37,039 nt of DNA from Acidobacteriota bacterium (GTDB lineage: Bacteria > Acidobacteriota > Terriglobia > Terriglobales > Acidobacteriaceae): assembly GCA_021813745.1 (NCBI GenBank), contig JAKAJO010000068.1:1-37039 (forward strand). The letters run 5' to 3'. Shown in pieces: positions 26,647-34,054 of this stretch. Each line of letters begins with the position of its first letter. Within the stretch, counting starts at the first letter, position 1. Both the position numbers and the translations under genes were made by a program. The notes below the pieces were generated by a model. The model worked only from the letters and a program-made list of their open reading frames with translations, made no database searches and was not told the origin of the DNA.

Positions 26647-27711
26647 ATGTTAATTGAAGGCATTTTCGCGGCGGTTACAACGCCATTTTATTCGGATGAG
26701 CGGGTCTACTTTCGCAAGCTAGAGGCGAATCTGGAGCACTATTCCCGGAGCCTTCTTGCGGGATTCGTGGTGCTGGGCTCCACCGGCGAGGCGCCCGCTT
26801 TGAGTGATGCCGAAACGAAGGATGTGTTGCGGACTGCGTCTCAGGCGGCGTCACCAGACAAGGTACTGATTGCCGGGGTAGGACGAGAAAGCGCGGCAGC
26901 AACTCTGGAGCTGGCTGAGGTTGCGGCAGAGAGTGGATTTGATGCGGTTCTGGTTCGCACACCGACTTACTATGCAGGCCAAATGACGACTGCGACGGTT
27001 CTGAATTACTTCCGAAGCGTTGCGGATCGCTCGCCGTTGCCCATTCTTCTCTACAACATTCCGCGATGCGTGCCGTATAGTATCCCGGTCGAAATGGTTG
27101 CGGAGCTGGCGCAGCATCCCAACATTCTCGGAATCAAAGATTCCAGCGGAGACATGAAGCGCCTGCGCGCGACTCTTGCGGCCACGGAGAATGCGCCCAA
27201 GCGAACAGTGACTGTTACGCCGGTGTTTGAAGCGGTGACGGGCAGAATGCTGCATACAGGCGAAGCAGAAGGACGATCTCCATCCACATTCGTACCGGCA
27301 GAGAGTCTTGCAGGCGGAGCAGCAGTTGCTACTCCACCGCCTGCGGCTCCGCTCAAGACGCGGAATAAAGAGGTCGGATTTCAGGTGTTGACCGGTTCTC
27401 CAACCGGGGTGCTGGAGTCCTTACAAATGGGGGCGGCCGGAGCCATCCTAGGGTTTGCAGCATGCGCACCACAGGCGTGCCAGGAGATCTACTTTGCCTG
27501 GAAGGATCATGACACAAAACTTGCGATGGAGAAACAGGAGCGGATCGCGAAGGCGAGCCAACGAATCGCAGGTGAGCTGGGCATCAGCGGCGTGAAATAT
27601 GCATGCGACTTTAACGGGTACTATGGAGGACGGCCAAGACTTCCACTTGTGCCACTGAATGCAGCACAGCGGCAGGAGGTTGAAGTTTTGCTAGAGGATA
27701 TTCGGAATTAG
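26647..27711 (+). CDS. DapA/NAL-superfamily aldolase, HOGA-like, with internal insertion
   Basis: A 354-residue class I aldolase. Core motifs: GSTGEAPAL (S45-T46), TPTYYAGQMTT, Y136 in LLYNIPR and Schiff-base Lys164 in GIKDSSGD. The Arg that binds the second substrate in true DapA (after YNxPxR) is shifted (YNIPRC). Phrases AGVGRESAAATLELA and GISGVKYACDFNGYYGGRPRLPL resemble mammalian 4-hydroxy-2-oxoglutarate aldolase (HOGA1), so lysine-pathway DapA is less likely. A segment of about 55 residues (about 183-242, Ala/Pro/Thr-rich, with FVPAES and ATPPPAAPLKT) is inserted between strands six and seven. The frame opens upstream inside carB, but ATG 26647, 4 bp after carB, fits the family start; no clear ribosome site, so translation may be coupled to carB. 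Confidence 0.85.
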   Translation: MLIEGIFAAVTTPFYSDERVYFRKLEANLEHYSRSLLAGFVVLGSTGEAPALSDAETKDVLRTASQAASPDKVLIAGVGRESAAATLELAEVAAESGFDAVLVRTPTYYAGQMTTATVLNYFRSVADRSPLPILLYNIPRCVPYSIPVEMVAELAQHPNILGIKDSSGDMKRLRATLAATENAPKRTVTVTPVFEAVTGRMLHTGEAEGRSPSTFVPAESLAGGAAVATPPPAAPLKTRNKEVGFQVLTGSPTGVLESLQMGAAGAILGFAACAPQACQEIYFAWKDHDTKLAMEKQERIAKASQRIAGELGISGVKYACDFNGYYGGRPRLPLVPLNAAQRQEVEVLLEDIRN

Positions 27712-27736
27712 CCTGCCTATGCACGCGGAACTTGTT

Positions 27737-27813
27737 TGGTGGGCAGTGAGGGACTCGAACCCCCGACTTCCTGCTTGTAAGGCAGGCGCTCTAACCAGCT
27801 GAGCTAACCGCCC
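27737..27813 (-). tRNA. tRNA-Val (anticodon TAC)
   Basis: Read on the minus strand: acceptor GGGCGGT pairs with ACTGCCC (one G-U), D-arm GCTCAGCTGGTTAGAGC, anticodon stem CCTGC/GCAGG with loop CTTACAA (anticodon TAC), T-arm GGGGGTTCGAGTCCCTC, discriminator A and encoded CCA (27737-27739). Full cloverleaf, 77 nt with CCA. It stands alone, divergent from the deacetylase gene. Confidence 0.97.
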
Positions 27814-27873
27814 ACGGATTGGGAAACGCTGCTGGCACTGCTTTCATGATACCAGCGCTCTACCTTTCATGGA

Positions 27874-28740
27874 TTGAAGAATGCGAGCCTCGCACCGGTG
27901 AAGCGACTGATCGTCAACGCAGATGATTTCGGAATGACTTCCGGCGTGAATCGGGCCATTCTGGAACTACATGCCGCGGGGGTACTCACTTCAGCGACGT
28001 TGATGGCAAATGCCTCAGCGACTGAGGAAGCGGTAGAGCGGGCTATAAGAACTCCGGCTCTCGGGGTTGGTTGCCATGTTGTTCTTGCAGATGGCATGCC
28101 CTTGATGCCAGCCAGTGAGATTCCCAGCCTGATCGATGGGAGCTCAGGAGCTCTTCATGCGACTCTTGGGACGTTTGTTCAGAAGCTGATGACAGGCAGA
28201 ATTCGCAGCAAGGAAATAGAGTCCGAAGCGGTCGCTCAGATCAAACGGATCCAGGGGTATGGGGTGCATTTGACGCACATCGATACCCACAAGCACACGC
28301 ACATGTTCCCGGCCGTGCTTCGTCCTGTGCTGCGTGCCGCGAAAGCTTCTGGCATTCACACGGTGCGCAATCCATTTGAGCCGGAATGGAGCGTGCGGGC
28401 CACGCCGAGAGCTCCGTGGCTTCGTCGGATGGAGGTGCGCGTCCTTCGCCAGCTGAGCAATTCATTTCGACGGATTGTGTCCGAAGAAGGCTTTAAGACG
28501 ACCGATGGTGCGCTAGGTGTTTTGGCCACTGGCACATTGGACGCGCGAACCGTGAAGGCGATCGTTGCCGCGATACCCGAGGGTATGTATGAATTGGTCA
28601 CTCATCCGGGCTACAACGATGCAGATCTTGCACGTGTCCGCACCCGTTTGCTGGCATCCAGGGAGTGCGAGCGCGACGCTTTGACTGCGCTCAAAGAGAG
28701 GCGGGACACTACATTGGTGAGCTTCGCCTCTCTTACTTGA
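27874..28740 (+). CDS. ChbG/HpnK (YdjC-like) family carbohydrate deacetylase
   Basis: A 288-residue deacetylase-fold protein. Metal-site motifs of the YdjC/ChbG family: NADDFGMTSGVN (Asp-Asp), THIDTHKHTHMFPAV (His cluster) and YELVTHPGY. The phrase VGCHVVLADGMPLMPASEIPSLID is close to hopanoid-associated HpnK proteins. ChbG removes an acetyl group from N-acetylated chitooligosaccharides; HpnK substrates are less clear. The start is uncertain: TTG 27874 (used here) or GTG 27898 just before KRLIVNADDFG; neither has a good ribosome site. bshA begins 101 bp after its stop on the same strand, which raises a link to bacillithiol (see findings). No other hopanoid genes are in the window. Confidence 0.82.
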   Translation: MKNASLAPVKRLIVNADDFGMTSGVNRAILELHAAGVLTSATLMANASATEEAVERAIRTPALGVGCHVVLADGMPLMPASEIPSLIDGSSGALHATLGTFVQKLMTGRIRSKEIESEAVAQIKRIQGYGVHLTHIDTHKHTHMFPAVLRPVLRAAKASGIHTVRNPFEPEWSVRATPRAPWLRRMEVRVLRQLSNSFRRIVSEEGFKTTDGALGVLATGTLDARTVKAIVAAIPEGMYELVTHPGYNDADLARVRTRLLASRECERDALTALKERRDTTLVSFASLT

Positions 28741-28841
28741 GACCCTGATAAGATTTGGTGAGTCTGGTGTTTCACGCATCTTCCAGTGACGGTGGCGCGT
28801 CATAGGAAAGGGCCGGGGTACTCCGGACCGAAGAGGGCACG

Positions 28842-29987
28842 ATGCGTATCGGAATCACCTGCTACCCCACCTACGGCGGATCGGGTGTAGTTGCCACGGA
28901 ACTCGGAATTGAGCTTGCTGCTTCGGGCCATGAGATTCATTTCATCTCGTATTCGCAGCCGTTCCGCCTGAATGGGCGGAATGAAGGCATTTTTTACCAC
29001 GAAGTGCCTGTTTCGAATTATCCCCTCTTCGAATTTCCGCCCTATGACCTTGCGTTGGCCTCCCGAATGGCAGAGGTCGCGGAGTTCAATGAGTTGGATC
29101 TTCTGCATGTTCACTACGCAATTCCGCACTCTGTAAGCGCTTTGCTGGCCCGACAGATGTTGAAAAGCCGAGGCAGGAACCTGCCCTTCGTGACGACTTT
29201 GCACGGCACCGATATCACGCTGGTTGGGCTCGATCGCAGCTATCTTCCAATTACGCGGTATGCAATTCAGGAAAGCGACGGCGTAACGAGCATCTCGAAT
29301 TACCTGAGAGAAAAGACGATCGAGGATTTCGGAATCGTGCGCCCGATTGAAGTCATCCCGAACTTCGTCAATTGCGATGTATACATGCCCTTTTCGGATG
29401 AGGCGGTGCGTGCTGAGGCGCGCAGGCGATTTGCCCCTCATGGAGAGGCAATTCTGATCCATCTTTCAAACTTCAGGCCGGTGAAGCGCGTGGTGGATGT
29501 GGTGAAGACCTTTGCGCGCGTGGCGGAGCAAGTGCCCGCCCAACTGATTCTTGTGGGAGACGGCCCGGATCGCTCTGCGGCAGAATGGCTGGCGCACGAT
29601 CTCAAAATTCATGGCCGCATTCACTTTCTGGGAAAGCAGGAGAGGGTCAATGAATTGCTGCCGTTAGCGGACCTCATGCTGATGCCAAGCGAACTGGAGT
29701 CCTTTGGTCTGGCTGCGCTAGAGGCCATGGCCTGCAAGGTTCCATCGATTGCGACACGGGTTGGTGGCGTTCCGGAGCTGATTGATGATGGCGTGACCGG
29801 ACTGTTGTATCCCGTGGCCGCACTGGATGCGATGGCAGATGGCGCAATTGGCCTGCTGCGGGATCGCAATCGACTGGAAGTGATGCGGGATTCAGCCCGC
29901 AAGGCGGCGCGCACCCGATTTTGCTCGACCAAAATTGTTCCGCTCTACGTTGCGTATTACGAGAGGCTGATCGGCCTCTCGAGCTAA
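28842..29987 (+). CDS. bshA: N-acetyl-alpha-D-glucosaminyl L-malate synthase
   Basis: BshA joins GlcNAc from UDP-GlcNAc to L-malate, the first step of bacillithiol synthesis. The 381-residue GT4 glycosyltransferase begins MRIGITCYPTYGGSGVVATELG, the BshA signature; HEIHFISYSQPFRL, FYHEVPVSNYPLFEFPPYDLALASRM, TTLHGTDITLVG, RPIEVIPNFVNCDVY, and the GT4 ending ELESFGLAALEAMACKVPSIATRVGGVPELI follow in order. GAGGGC lies 5-6 nt before the ATG. It is downstream of a ChbG-type deacetylase and converges with the next gene, where the two stop codons overlap (CTAA). No bshB or bshC is seen in the window. Confidence 0.93.
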   Translation: MRIGITCYPTYGGSGVVATELGIELAASGHEIHFISYSQPFRLNGRNEGIFYHEVPVSNYPLFEFPPYDLALASRMAEVAEFNELDLLHVHYAIPHSVSALLARQMLKSRGRNLPFVTTLHGTDITLVGLDRSYLPITRYAIQESDGVTSISNYLREKTIEDFGIVRPIEVIPNFVNCDVYMPFSDEAVRAEARRRFAPHGEAILIHLSNFRPVKRVVDVVKTFARVAEQVPAQLILVGDGPDRSAAEWLAHDLKIHGRIHFLGKQERVNELLPLADLMLMPSELESFGLAALEAMACKVPSIATRVGGVPELIDDGVTGLLYPVAALDAMADGAIGLLRDRNRLEVMRDSARKAARTRFCSTKIVPLYVAYYERLIGLSS

Positions 29988-30535
29988 GCGGTATCAGGGG
30001 CAAATTGAGGAGAGAATCCGAGCATCCTGCAGAAGTCAGCGACGATGCGAACCGTGTCCGATGTTGTGTAAGCTGAAACGCGGACTTGTAACGGGGGCGA
30101 TGCGCCATCATTTGCAGATTCCGCCATCAGTTGACCTGGCTCTGTCGCGATGGCGACGCATTTTTCGGGGCGATATGTGCACGTGGCGAGATCCGTAATC
30201 GAGAGGCGAGTCGAGGGTGTTGCCAGAATGGTGCGGGGCGGAGCCATTCGGTCGAGCAGGCAAAAAATCTCGAGCTTGGACTCTAATTCATCGGGCACAC
30301 AATCGATCGCAAGGTCTGCATCGCGTACTGCGTCTTCAATGGACGAAACGAACTGAACCGAAGGAAGGGCATCCGGGCTGAGCTGCTGACGCAACGCCTC
30401 GCGGGCATGATGGAGATTGGCGGGCATCACGTCTTCGAGCAGCACATGACAGCCGACTTGCGCTGCGGCCAGAGCGAGCCGACGGCCGAGCGGACCAGCT
30501 CCAATGATTGCGACAGTAAGTGGCAAGCCACTCAC
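29984..30535 (-). CDS. Stand-alone 3-hydroxyacyl-CoA dehydrogenase NAD-binding domain
   Basis: A 183-residue Rossmann-fold protein: VAIIGAGPLGRRLALAAAQVGCHVLLEDV (GAGPLG dinucleotide motif), AVRDADLAIDCVPDELESKLEIFCLLDRMAPPRTILATPSTRLSITDLA, as in the 3HCDH N-terminal domain of FadB/Hbd. The C-terminal dimer/substrate domain of true dehydrogenases (about 100 residues) is absent, and the conserved catalytic His region at the end (F.NPp....lvEv) is replaced by VAIATEPGQLMAES, so activity is doubtful. The GTG start at 30535 overlaps the stop of the upstream small gene (GTGA). It may be a partner or NAD sensor; unknown. Confidence 0.72.
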   Translation of the reverse strand: MSGLPLTVAIIGAGPLGRRLALAAAQVGCHVLLEDVMPANLHHAREALRQQLSPDALPSVQFVSSIEDAVRDADLAIDCVPDELESKLEIFCLLDRMAPPRTILATPSTRLSITDLATCTYRPEKCVAIATEPGQLMAESANDGASPPLQVRVSAYTTSDTVRIVADFCRMLGFSPQFAPDTA

Positions 30536-30714
30536 CGGGATGAGAGCGCCTGCAGCACATCATTTGCGCTGGGGCTGGCCTGTTGCAGGTGTTCGGCGAC
30601 ACGGGCGCGTTCCTCAGCCGACAAGCTGGGTGCAGCGGCGAGGACGCGACGTAAGGTGACTGCGACATCATCGATGTAATTCATCAGACGAATCGCTTCT
30701 CCGGAAAGCGGCAT
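30532..30714 (-). CDS. Small hypothetical protein (60 residues)
   Basis: No family is recognised. From ATG 30714, which has GAGGG 8 nt upstream, the product is 60 residues, helical and charged (GEAIRLMNYIDDVAVTLRRVLAAAPSLSAEERARVAEHLQQASPSANDVLQALSS). A start at 30750 is also open but lacks a ribosome site. Its stop overlaps the GTG of the dehydrogenase-like gene, which argues that both are real and co-translated. Confidence 0.55.
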   Translation of the reverse strand: MPLSGEAIRLMNYIDDVAVTLRRVLAAAPSLSAEERARVAEHLQQASPSANDVLQALSSR

Positions 30715-30849
30715 GTTGGATCCCTCGAACAATGAGTTGTCTCCAGTCATTGTAGGGGGTTGAGGTGGGGTGCGGGAAGTGCAGCATTCAATGCGCTGCA
30801 TCCGGCTCGGAGACGATTTGAGCCGGACGCAGGGAGAGAAGAGAGGGAT

Positions 30850-31593
30850 CTACCAGGGCAGGGCTTTGCCGAGATGGAAGAATCCGCCGGTTGGACCGTC
30901 ATTGGATAACGTAGCCAACTCCGTGCTGGTCTTGCTTCCCTCACTCAATTCCATTGGTGCCTGCTCTCCACCCATGTCAGTCTTTACCCAGCCTGGATGA
31001 GCGGAATTCACTTTGATGGATGTGCCGCGCAATTCGTGAGCCAGGTGAATGGTGAATGCATTCAGAGCGGTCTTGGATGCGTCATAAGCGAACGACTTTG
31101 AGTGATAGATAGGCGATTTTGGATCGGCGTGCAGTGTGAGCGATCCGAGTATGCTGGACAGGTTGACAATGCGCGCCGCAGGGCTCTTCTTAAGGAGAGG
31201 GAGCAGTGCTTGCGTGAGGGCAACAGGGGCAAAGAAATTTGTCTCGAAGACAGACTTGAGCAACGCGCCTGGAACCTCGGATACAGAGTGCTCGGGGCCG
31301 GAGGCAGGGAATGTTCCTGCTGCAATGCCAGCGTTATTGACGAGAATATCGAGCTGCCCATACTTCGATTCGAAGTAGTTGAAAGCGTCCTGATGATGCT
31401 CCGGATTGACAATGTCAAATCGTAGTACATCTGCATCGGCGCCTTCCGCGCGCAATTTGGCAACAGCCTTTTCGCCTTGCTTCAAATCCCGCGATCCAAT
31501 CACAACCAAGATGCCCGCCTTGCCGAGGTCTGATGCAGTTTGCAGACCGATGCCGCGATTTCCACCGGTGACGAAAGCGATTTTCTTTGCCAT
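30850..31593 (-). CDS. Short-chain dehydrogenase/reductase (SDR)
   Basis: A 247-residue classical SDR: cofactor motif TGGNRGIG (residues 9-16), adenine region NNAGIAAGT, catalytic Ser in NLSSILGSL, and Y-D-A-S-K in SFAYDASKTALNAF, then VNSAHPGWVKTDMGG. The arrangement with SFAYDASK and the PGWVKTDMGG phrase resembles carbonyl-reductase/menthone-reductase-like SDRs that use NADPH; the substrate cannot be read off. AGGAGA lies about 10 nt before the ATG. It is the last gene of a minus-strand group with the bactofilin-like gene, 155 bp upstream. Confidence 0.9.
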   Translation of the reverse strand: MAKKIAFVTGGNRGIGLQTASDLGKAGILVVIGSRDLKQGEKAVAKLRAEGADADVLRFDIVNPEHHQDAFNYFESKYGQLDILVNNAGIAAGTFPASGPEHSVSEVPGALLKSVFETNFFAPVALTQALLPLLKKSPAARIVNLSSILGSLTLHADPKSPIYHSKSFAYDASKTALNAFTIHLAHELRGTSIKVNSAHPGWVKTDMGGEQAPMELSEGSKTSTELATLSNDGPTGGFFHLGKALPW

Positions 31594-31748
31594 TAAGAAA
31601 AGTTCTCCTGTTGATGGTTGGATTCAACATATCGAGGAAAGATGCAGCGAAGAGAGCCTGGCCTCACGGGTCAAAGCGCATAAACACACCTAACCCGAAT
31701 ACGAACAAGGCCGAAGAAAAAGAACACGCAGTGAACGTGCTCTCAGCC

Positions 31749-32291
31749 TTATCTTGGTGGCATGGGGTACACAGGATACCGATTGAATCGGACCCGACGG
31801 ATAATCTCGACAACTCCGAAAATGATCAGGGCAAGGATGCCAAGAGGGATCAGGAGGAGATAGAAAGGCTGAACGACTCGATTGCCGGCAATCGAAGCGC
31901 TATCCGATGCCCGAATGTCTCCAAACATGGCAACGACATCATTGCCAATTGACGCATTGTCTCCGAGCCGGACAGTTCCGAAGAAGTTCACAACATCGTG
32001 TTCGATGCTGGCGCCATTTCCGAGTCGGACATCTCCGAAGAAGTCGACGACGTCGTGCTTCGCCCGGGTCGAAATCCTTGTGCTGCCGAAGAAGACCACG
32101 ATATCGTGGTCAGCGGTGCCGTCGATCTGCACAGAGCAAAAGAAGCAGACTGCATCATGAATCGACTCGCCCTGCGGAACGACAATGTCATTGCCGAACT
32201 GGACAATATCGCGATTGGCATAGGCTGGCCGGGTGATGGCCAGAGCTGTGGCGAGCACCAGGAGCAGAATTGGCAGCGTCGAGCGTTTCAT
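31749..32291 (-). CDS. Exported bactofilin-like repeat protein with C-terminal membrane helix
   Basis: A 180-residue protein: signal peptide (about 1-25, LPILLLVLATALAITRPAYA), then about five beta-strand repeats of 17-19 residues with core HDVVxFFGDVRLGxxASI (HDIVVFFGSTRIST, HDVVDFFGDVRLGNGASIE, HDVVNFFGTVRLGDNASIG, NDVVAMFGDIRASDSASIA), and a C-terminal hydrophobic helix (about 146-165, LLLIPLGILALIIFGVVEII) followed by basic residues. The spacing is like the beta-helix of polymer-forming bactofilins, but a signal peptide puts it outside the cytoplasm, which differs from classical bactofilins. AGGAGG precedes the ATG. The gph gene lies 140 bp upstream on the same strand. Confidence 0.65.
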   Translation of the reverse strand: MKRSTLPILLLVLATALAITRPAYANRDIVQFGNDIVVPQGESIHDAVCFFCSVQIDGTADHDIVVFFGSTRISTRAKHDVVDFFGDVRLGNGASIEHDVVNFFGTVRLGDNASIGNDVVAMFGDIRASDSASIAGNRVVQPFYLLLIPLGILALIIFGVVEIIRRVRFNRYPVYPMPPR

Positions 32292-32431
32292 CGTGCCTCC
32301 TGCGAAATCTACGCGATACGGAAGTGTGTAGTTCCCAGAAAAGATGGTACGCCAAATCGATTTGACCTGCTATGACGGCCATTTTTTGCCGCACTCCGGG
32401 CGTGGGCATCACAGATGCATTCTTGTGGCGC

Positions 32432-33175
32432 TTAGATAGGGTTGGGGATATTGCGCGCGTGATTCGGATTGAGAACCGTGGTCCAGTCCGCGGGCGAGTC
32501 GACGAACACATCGGGCGGGAACTCGGTCAGGCCTTCGGGCGATAGACCGAATGTACATCCGACGGCCCATGTGCCTGCATTGCGTGCGGTCTCGACATCG
32601 ACCTGGCTGTCACCGATCATGACGGTTTCTTCCGGTAGGGTACTGGCCTCCTGCATCAGTGCAAAGAGCCCTTCGGGGTTTGGCTTCTTGGTGGGAAAAC
32701 TGTTGCCGCCGTAGATATTCAGGAAAAACGGCGCCAGACCGAGCGCCTCGCAGATGGCTTGCGCCGGGCGTACCGGCTTATTGGTCAGTACGGCCATAAT
32801 GCGGGTCGGCGCATTGGGCATGTCGTGAACACTGCGCAAGGCAGCCAAGGCTTCGAGTACGCCATCGTAGGTGTAGGTAAAGTCGAGTTTGTGTTCGCGA
32901 TAGTAATCGAGGAAGAATTGATAGGCAGTAGCAAGCATTTCTTCCGGAACTGGCTGGCTGCCGCCGATGGAGAGAGCTCGCTGAACCAGCATCATGGCTC
33001 CATTGCCAATGAAGCTAGCGATCCTTGCATCGGGCAGTGGATCGCGACCGAAGTGGCGGAGTGTCGCGTTCACGCTATTGCAAAGATCCTGCGCTGAGTC
33101 GATGAGTGTGCCATCGAGATCAAAGACGAGCAGTTTAATCGATTCTGTAGGAATTGGGCGGAGGACGCGTACCAT
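32432..33175 (-). CDS. gph: HAD-family phosphatase, phosphoglycolate phosphatase-like
   Basis: A 247-residue cytoplasmic HAD hydrolase with a phosphoglycolate phosphatase layout: VFDLDGTLIDSAQDLCNSVNATL (nucleophile DxD), cap-domain helices with FIGNGAMMLVQRAL and FLDYYREHKLDFTYTYDGVLEAL, VLTNKPVRPAQAICEALGL (Thr motif), GGNSFPTKKPNPEGLFALMQ (Lys motif) and VMIGDSQVDVETARNAGTWAVGCTFG (acidic motif IV). It would clear 2-phosphoglycolate, e.g. from DNA repair; the exact substrate is inferred. ATG 33175 has no clear ribosome site and lies in a small inverted repeat (TACACT-ttc-AGTGTA, 33175-33189). Confidence 0.85.
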   Translation of the reverse strand: MVRVLRPIPTESIKLLVFDLDGTLIDSAQDLCNSVNATLRHFGRDPLPDARIASFIGNGAMMLVQRALSIGGSQPVPEEMLATAYQFFLDYYREHKLDFTYTYDGVLEALAALRSVHDMPNAPTRIMAVLTNKPVRPAQAICEALGLAPFFLNIYGGNSFPTKKPNPEGLFALMQEASTLPEETVMIGDSQVDVETARNAGTWAVGCTFGLSPEGLTEFPPDVFVDSPADWTTVLNPNHARNIPNPI

Positions 33176-33270
33176 ACACTTTCAGTGTAAAAGCTTCTGC
33201 CGTGCACTGCGCGCATATCTATTTGATGCGAGGATGTTGCGGAGTCAACCAGAGCTTGCCGGAGCGAGGA

Positions 33271-34023
33271 ATGATGGAGTGGGGATTGATGCATAAATGT
33301 GTTCGAAGTGTGATTTTGGTGGCTGTCACCTTGATGTCATGGGGACTGGCTTGTGGGCAGGCAACGACCCACGGTGACCGGAAATCTACGGTTTTTGCGC
33401 CGCTGTCGCAGGGAGAGAAGATCGAGAACCTCGATACTCTGAAAGGCGAACTCAAGAGGTACCACGATTGCACCTGCACCTGTGGCTGTTATGCAAAGGA
33501 TCTTGACAGGCAAGCGAATCAGGCCATTGCGTATCTTCAGAAGAGGGCAGCCCATCCCGGGGCGCATGATCGACTCGCACTGATTCTGGACATCGATGAG
33601 ACGGCACTCTCCAACTGGGATGAGATGTCACGGGCAGGCTTTGCGTATGACAAGAAGGCCTTTGACGAATGGGTTGATTCGGCAGAAGCTCCGGCAATTC
33701 CAGGTACGCTGCGCCTTTATCGTGAGGCGAAGCGGCTTGGCGTGAGCGTGTTCTTCCTGACAGGCCGGTCCGAATCGCAGCGAAGAGCGACCGAGCGCAA
33801 TCTGGAAGGCCAAGGATACACGGGGTGGTCAGGACTGATCCTGCGGTCGAAAGATGAAGCTGCGCTAACGGCTCAAGCGTTTAAGTCCGCAAGACGGGTA
33901 GCGCTGGAATCGAAAGGCTACGAACTTGTATTAAATGTTGGCGACCAATGGAGCGACTTGAAAGGCAAGGCGCCGGCGGAATACTCCGTCAAGTATCCTG
34001 ACCCATACTACTGGCTTCCTTGA
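33271..34023 (+). CDS. Exported HAD-superfamily IIIB acid phosphatase with CxCxCxC cluster
   Basis: A 250-residue class B/C-type acid phosphatase (OmpP4-like). ATG 33271 is chosen: GGAG lies about 6 nt before it; another ATG at 33289 is possible. Signal peptide: CVRSVILVAVTLMSWGLACGQ; the GLAC is not a canonical lipobox because Leu is at -2. HAD motifs: LALILDIDETALSNWDEM (D107, D109, T111), FFLTGRSESQRRATERNL (Thr/Arg motif), and LVLNVGDQWSDLKGKAP (acidic motif). Near residue 67 the usual YxDSGxY stretch is replaced by YHDCTCTCGCYAKDL with Cys at 67, 69, 71 and 73. It is divergent from gph, convergent with the DUF4097 gene. Confidence 0.85.
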   Translation: MMEWGLMHKCVRSVILVAVTLMSWGLACGQATTHGDRKSTVFAPLSQGEKIENLDTLKGELKRYHDCTCTCGCYAKDLDRQANQAIAYLQKRAAHPGAHDRLALILDIDETALSNWDEMSRAGFAYDKKAFDEWVDSAEAPAIPGTLRLYREAKRLGVSVFFLTGRSESQRRATERNLEGQGYTGWSGLILRSKDEAALTAQAFKSARRVALESKGYELVLNVGDQWSDLKGKAPAEYSVKYPDPYYWLP

Positions 34024-34054
34024 AGGATCTTCGCTTTCGGGAATGACCGCTCAT

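Noticed and set aside
33352..33360. Lipobox in the acid phosphatase signal peptide (GLAC)
   Set aside because: Position -3 is Gly, not Leu/Val/Ile, so an ordinary signal peptide is more likely.
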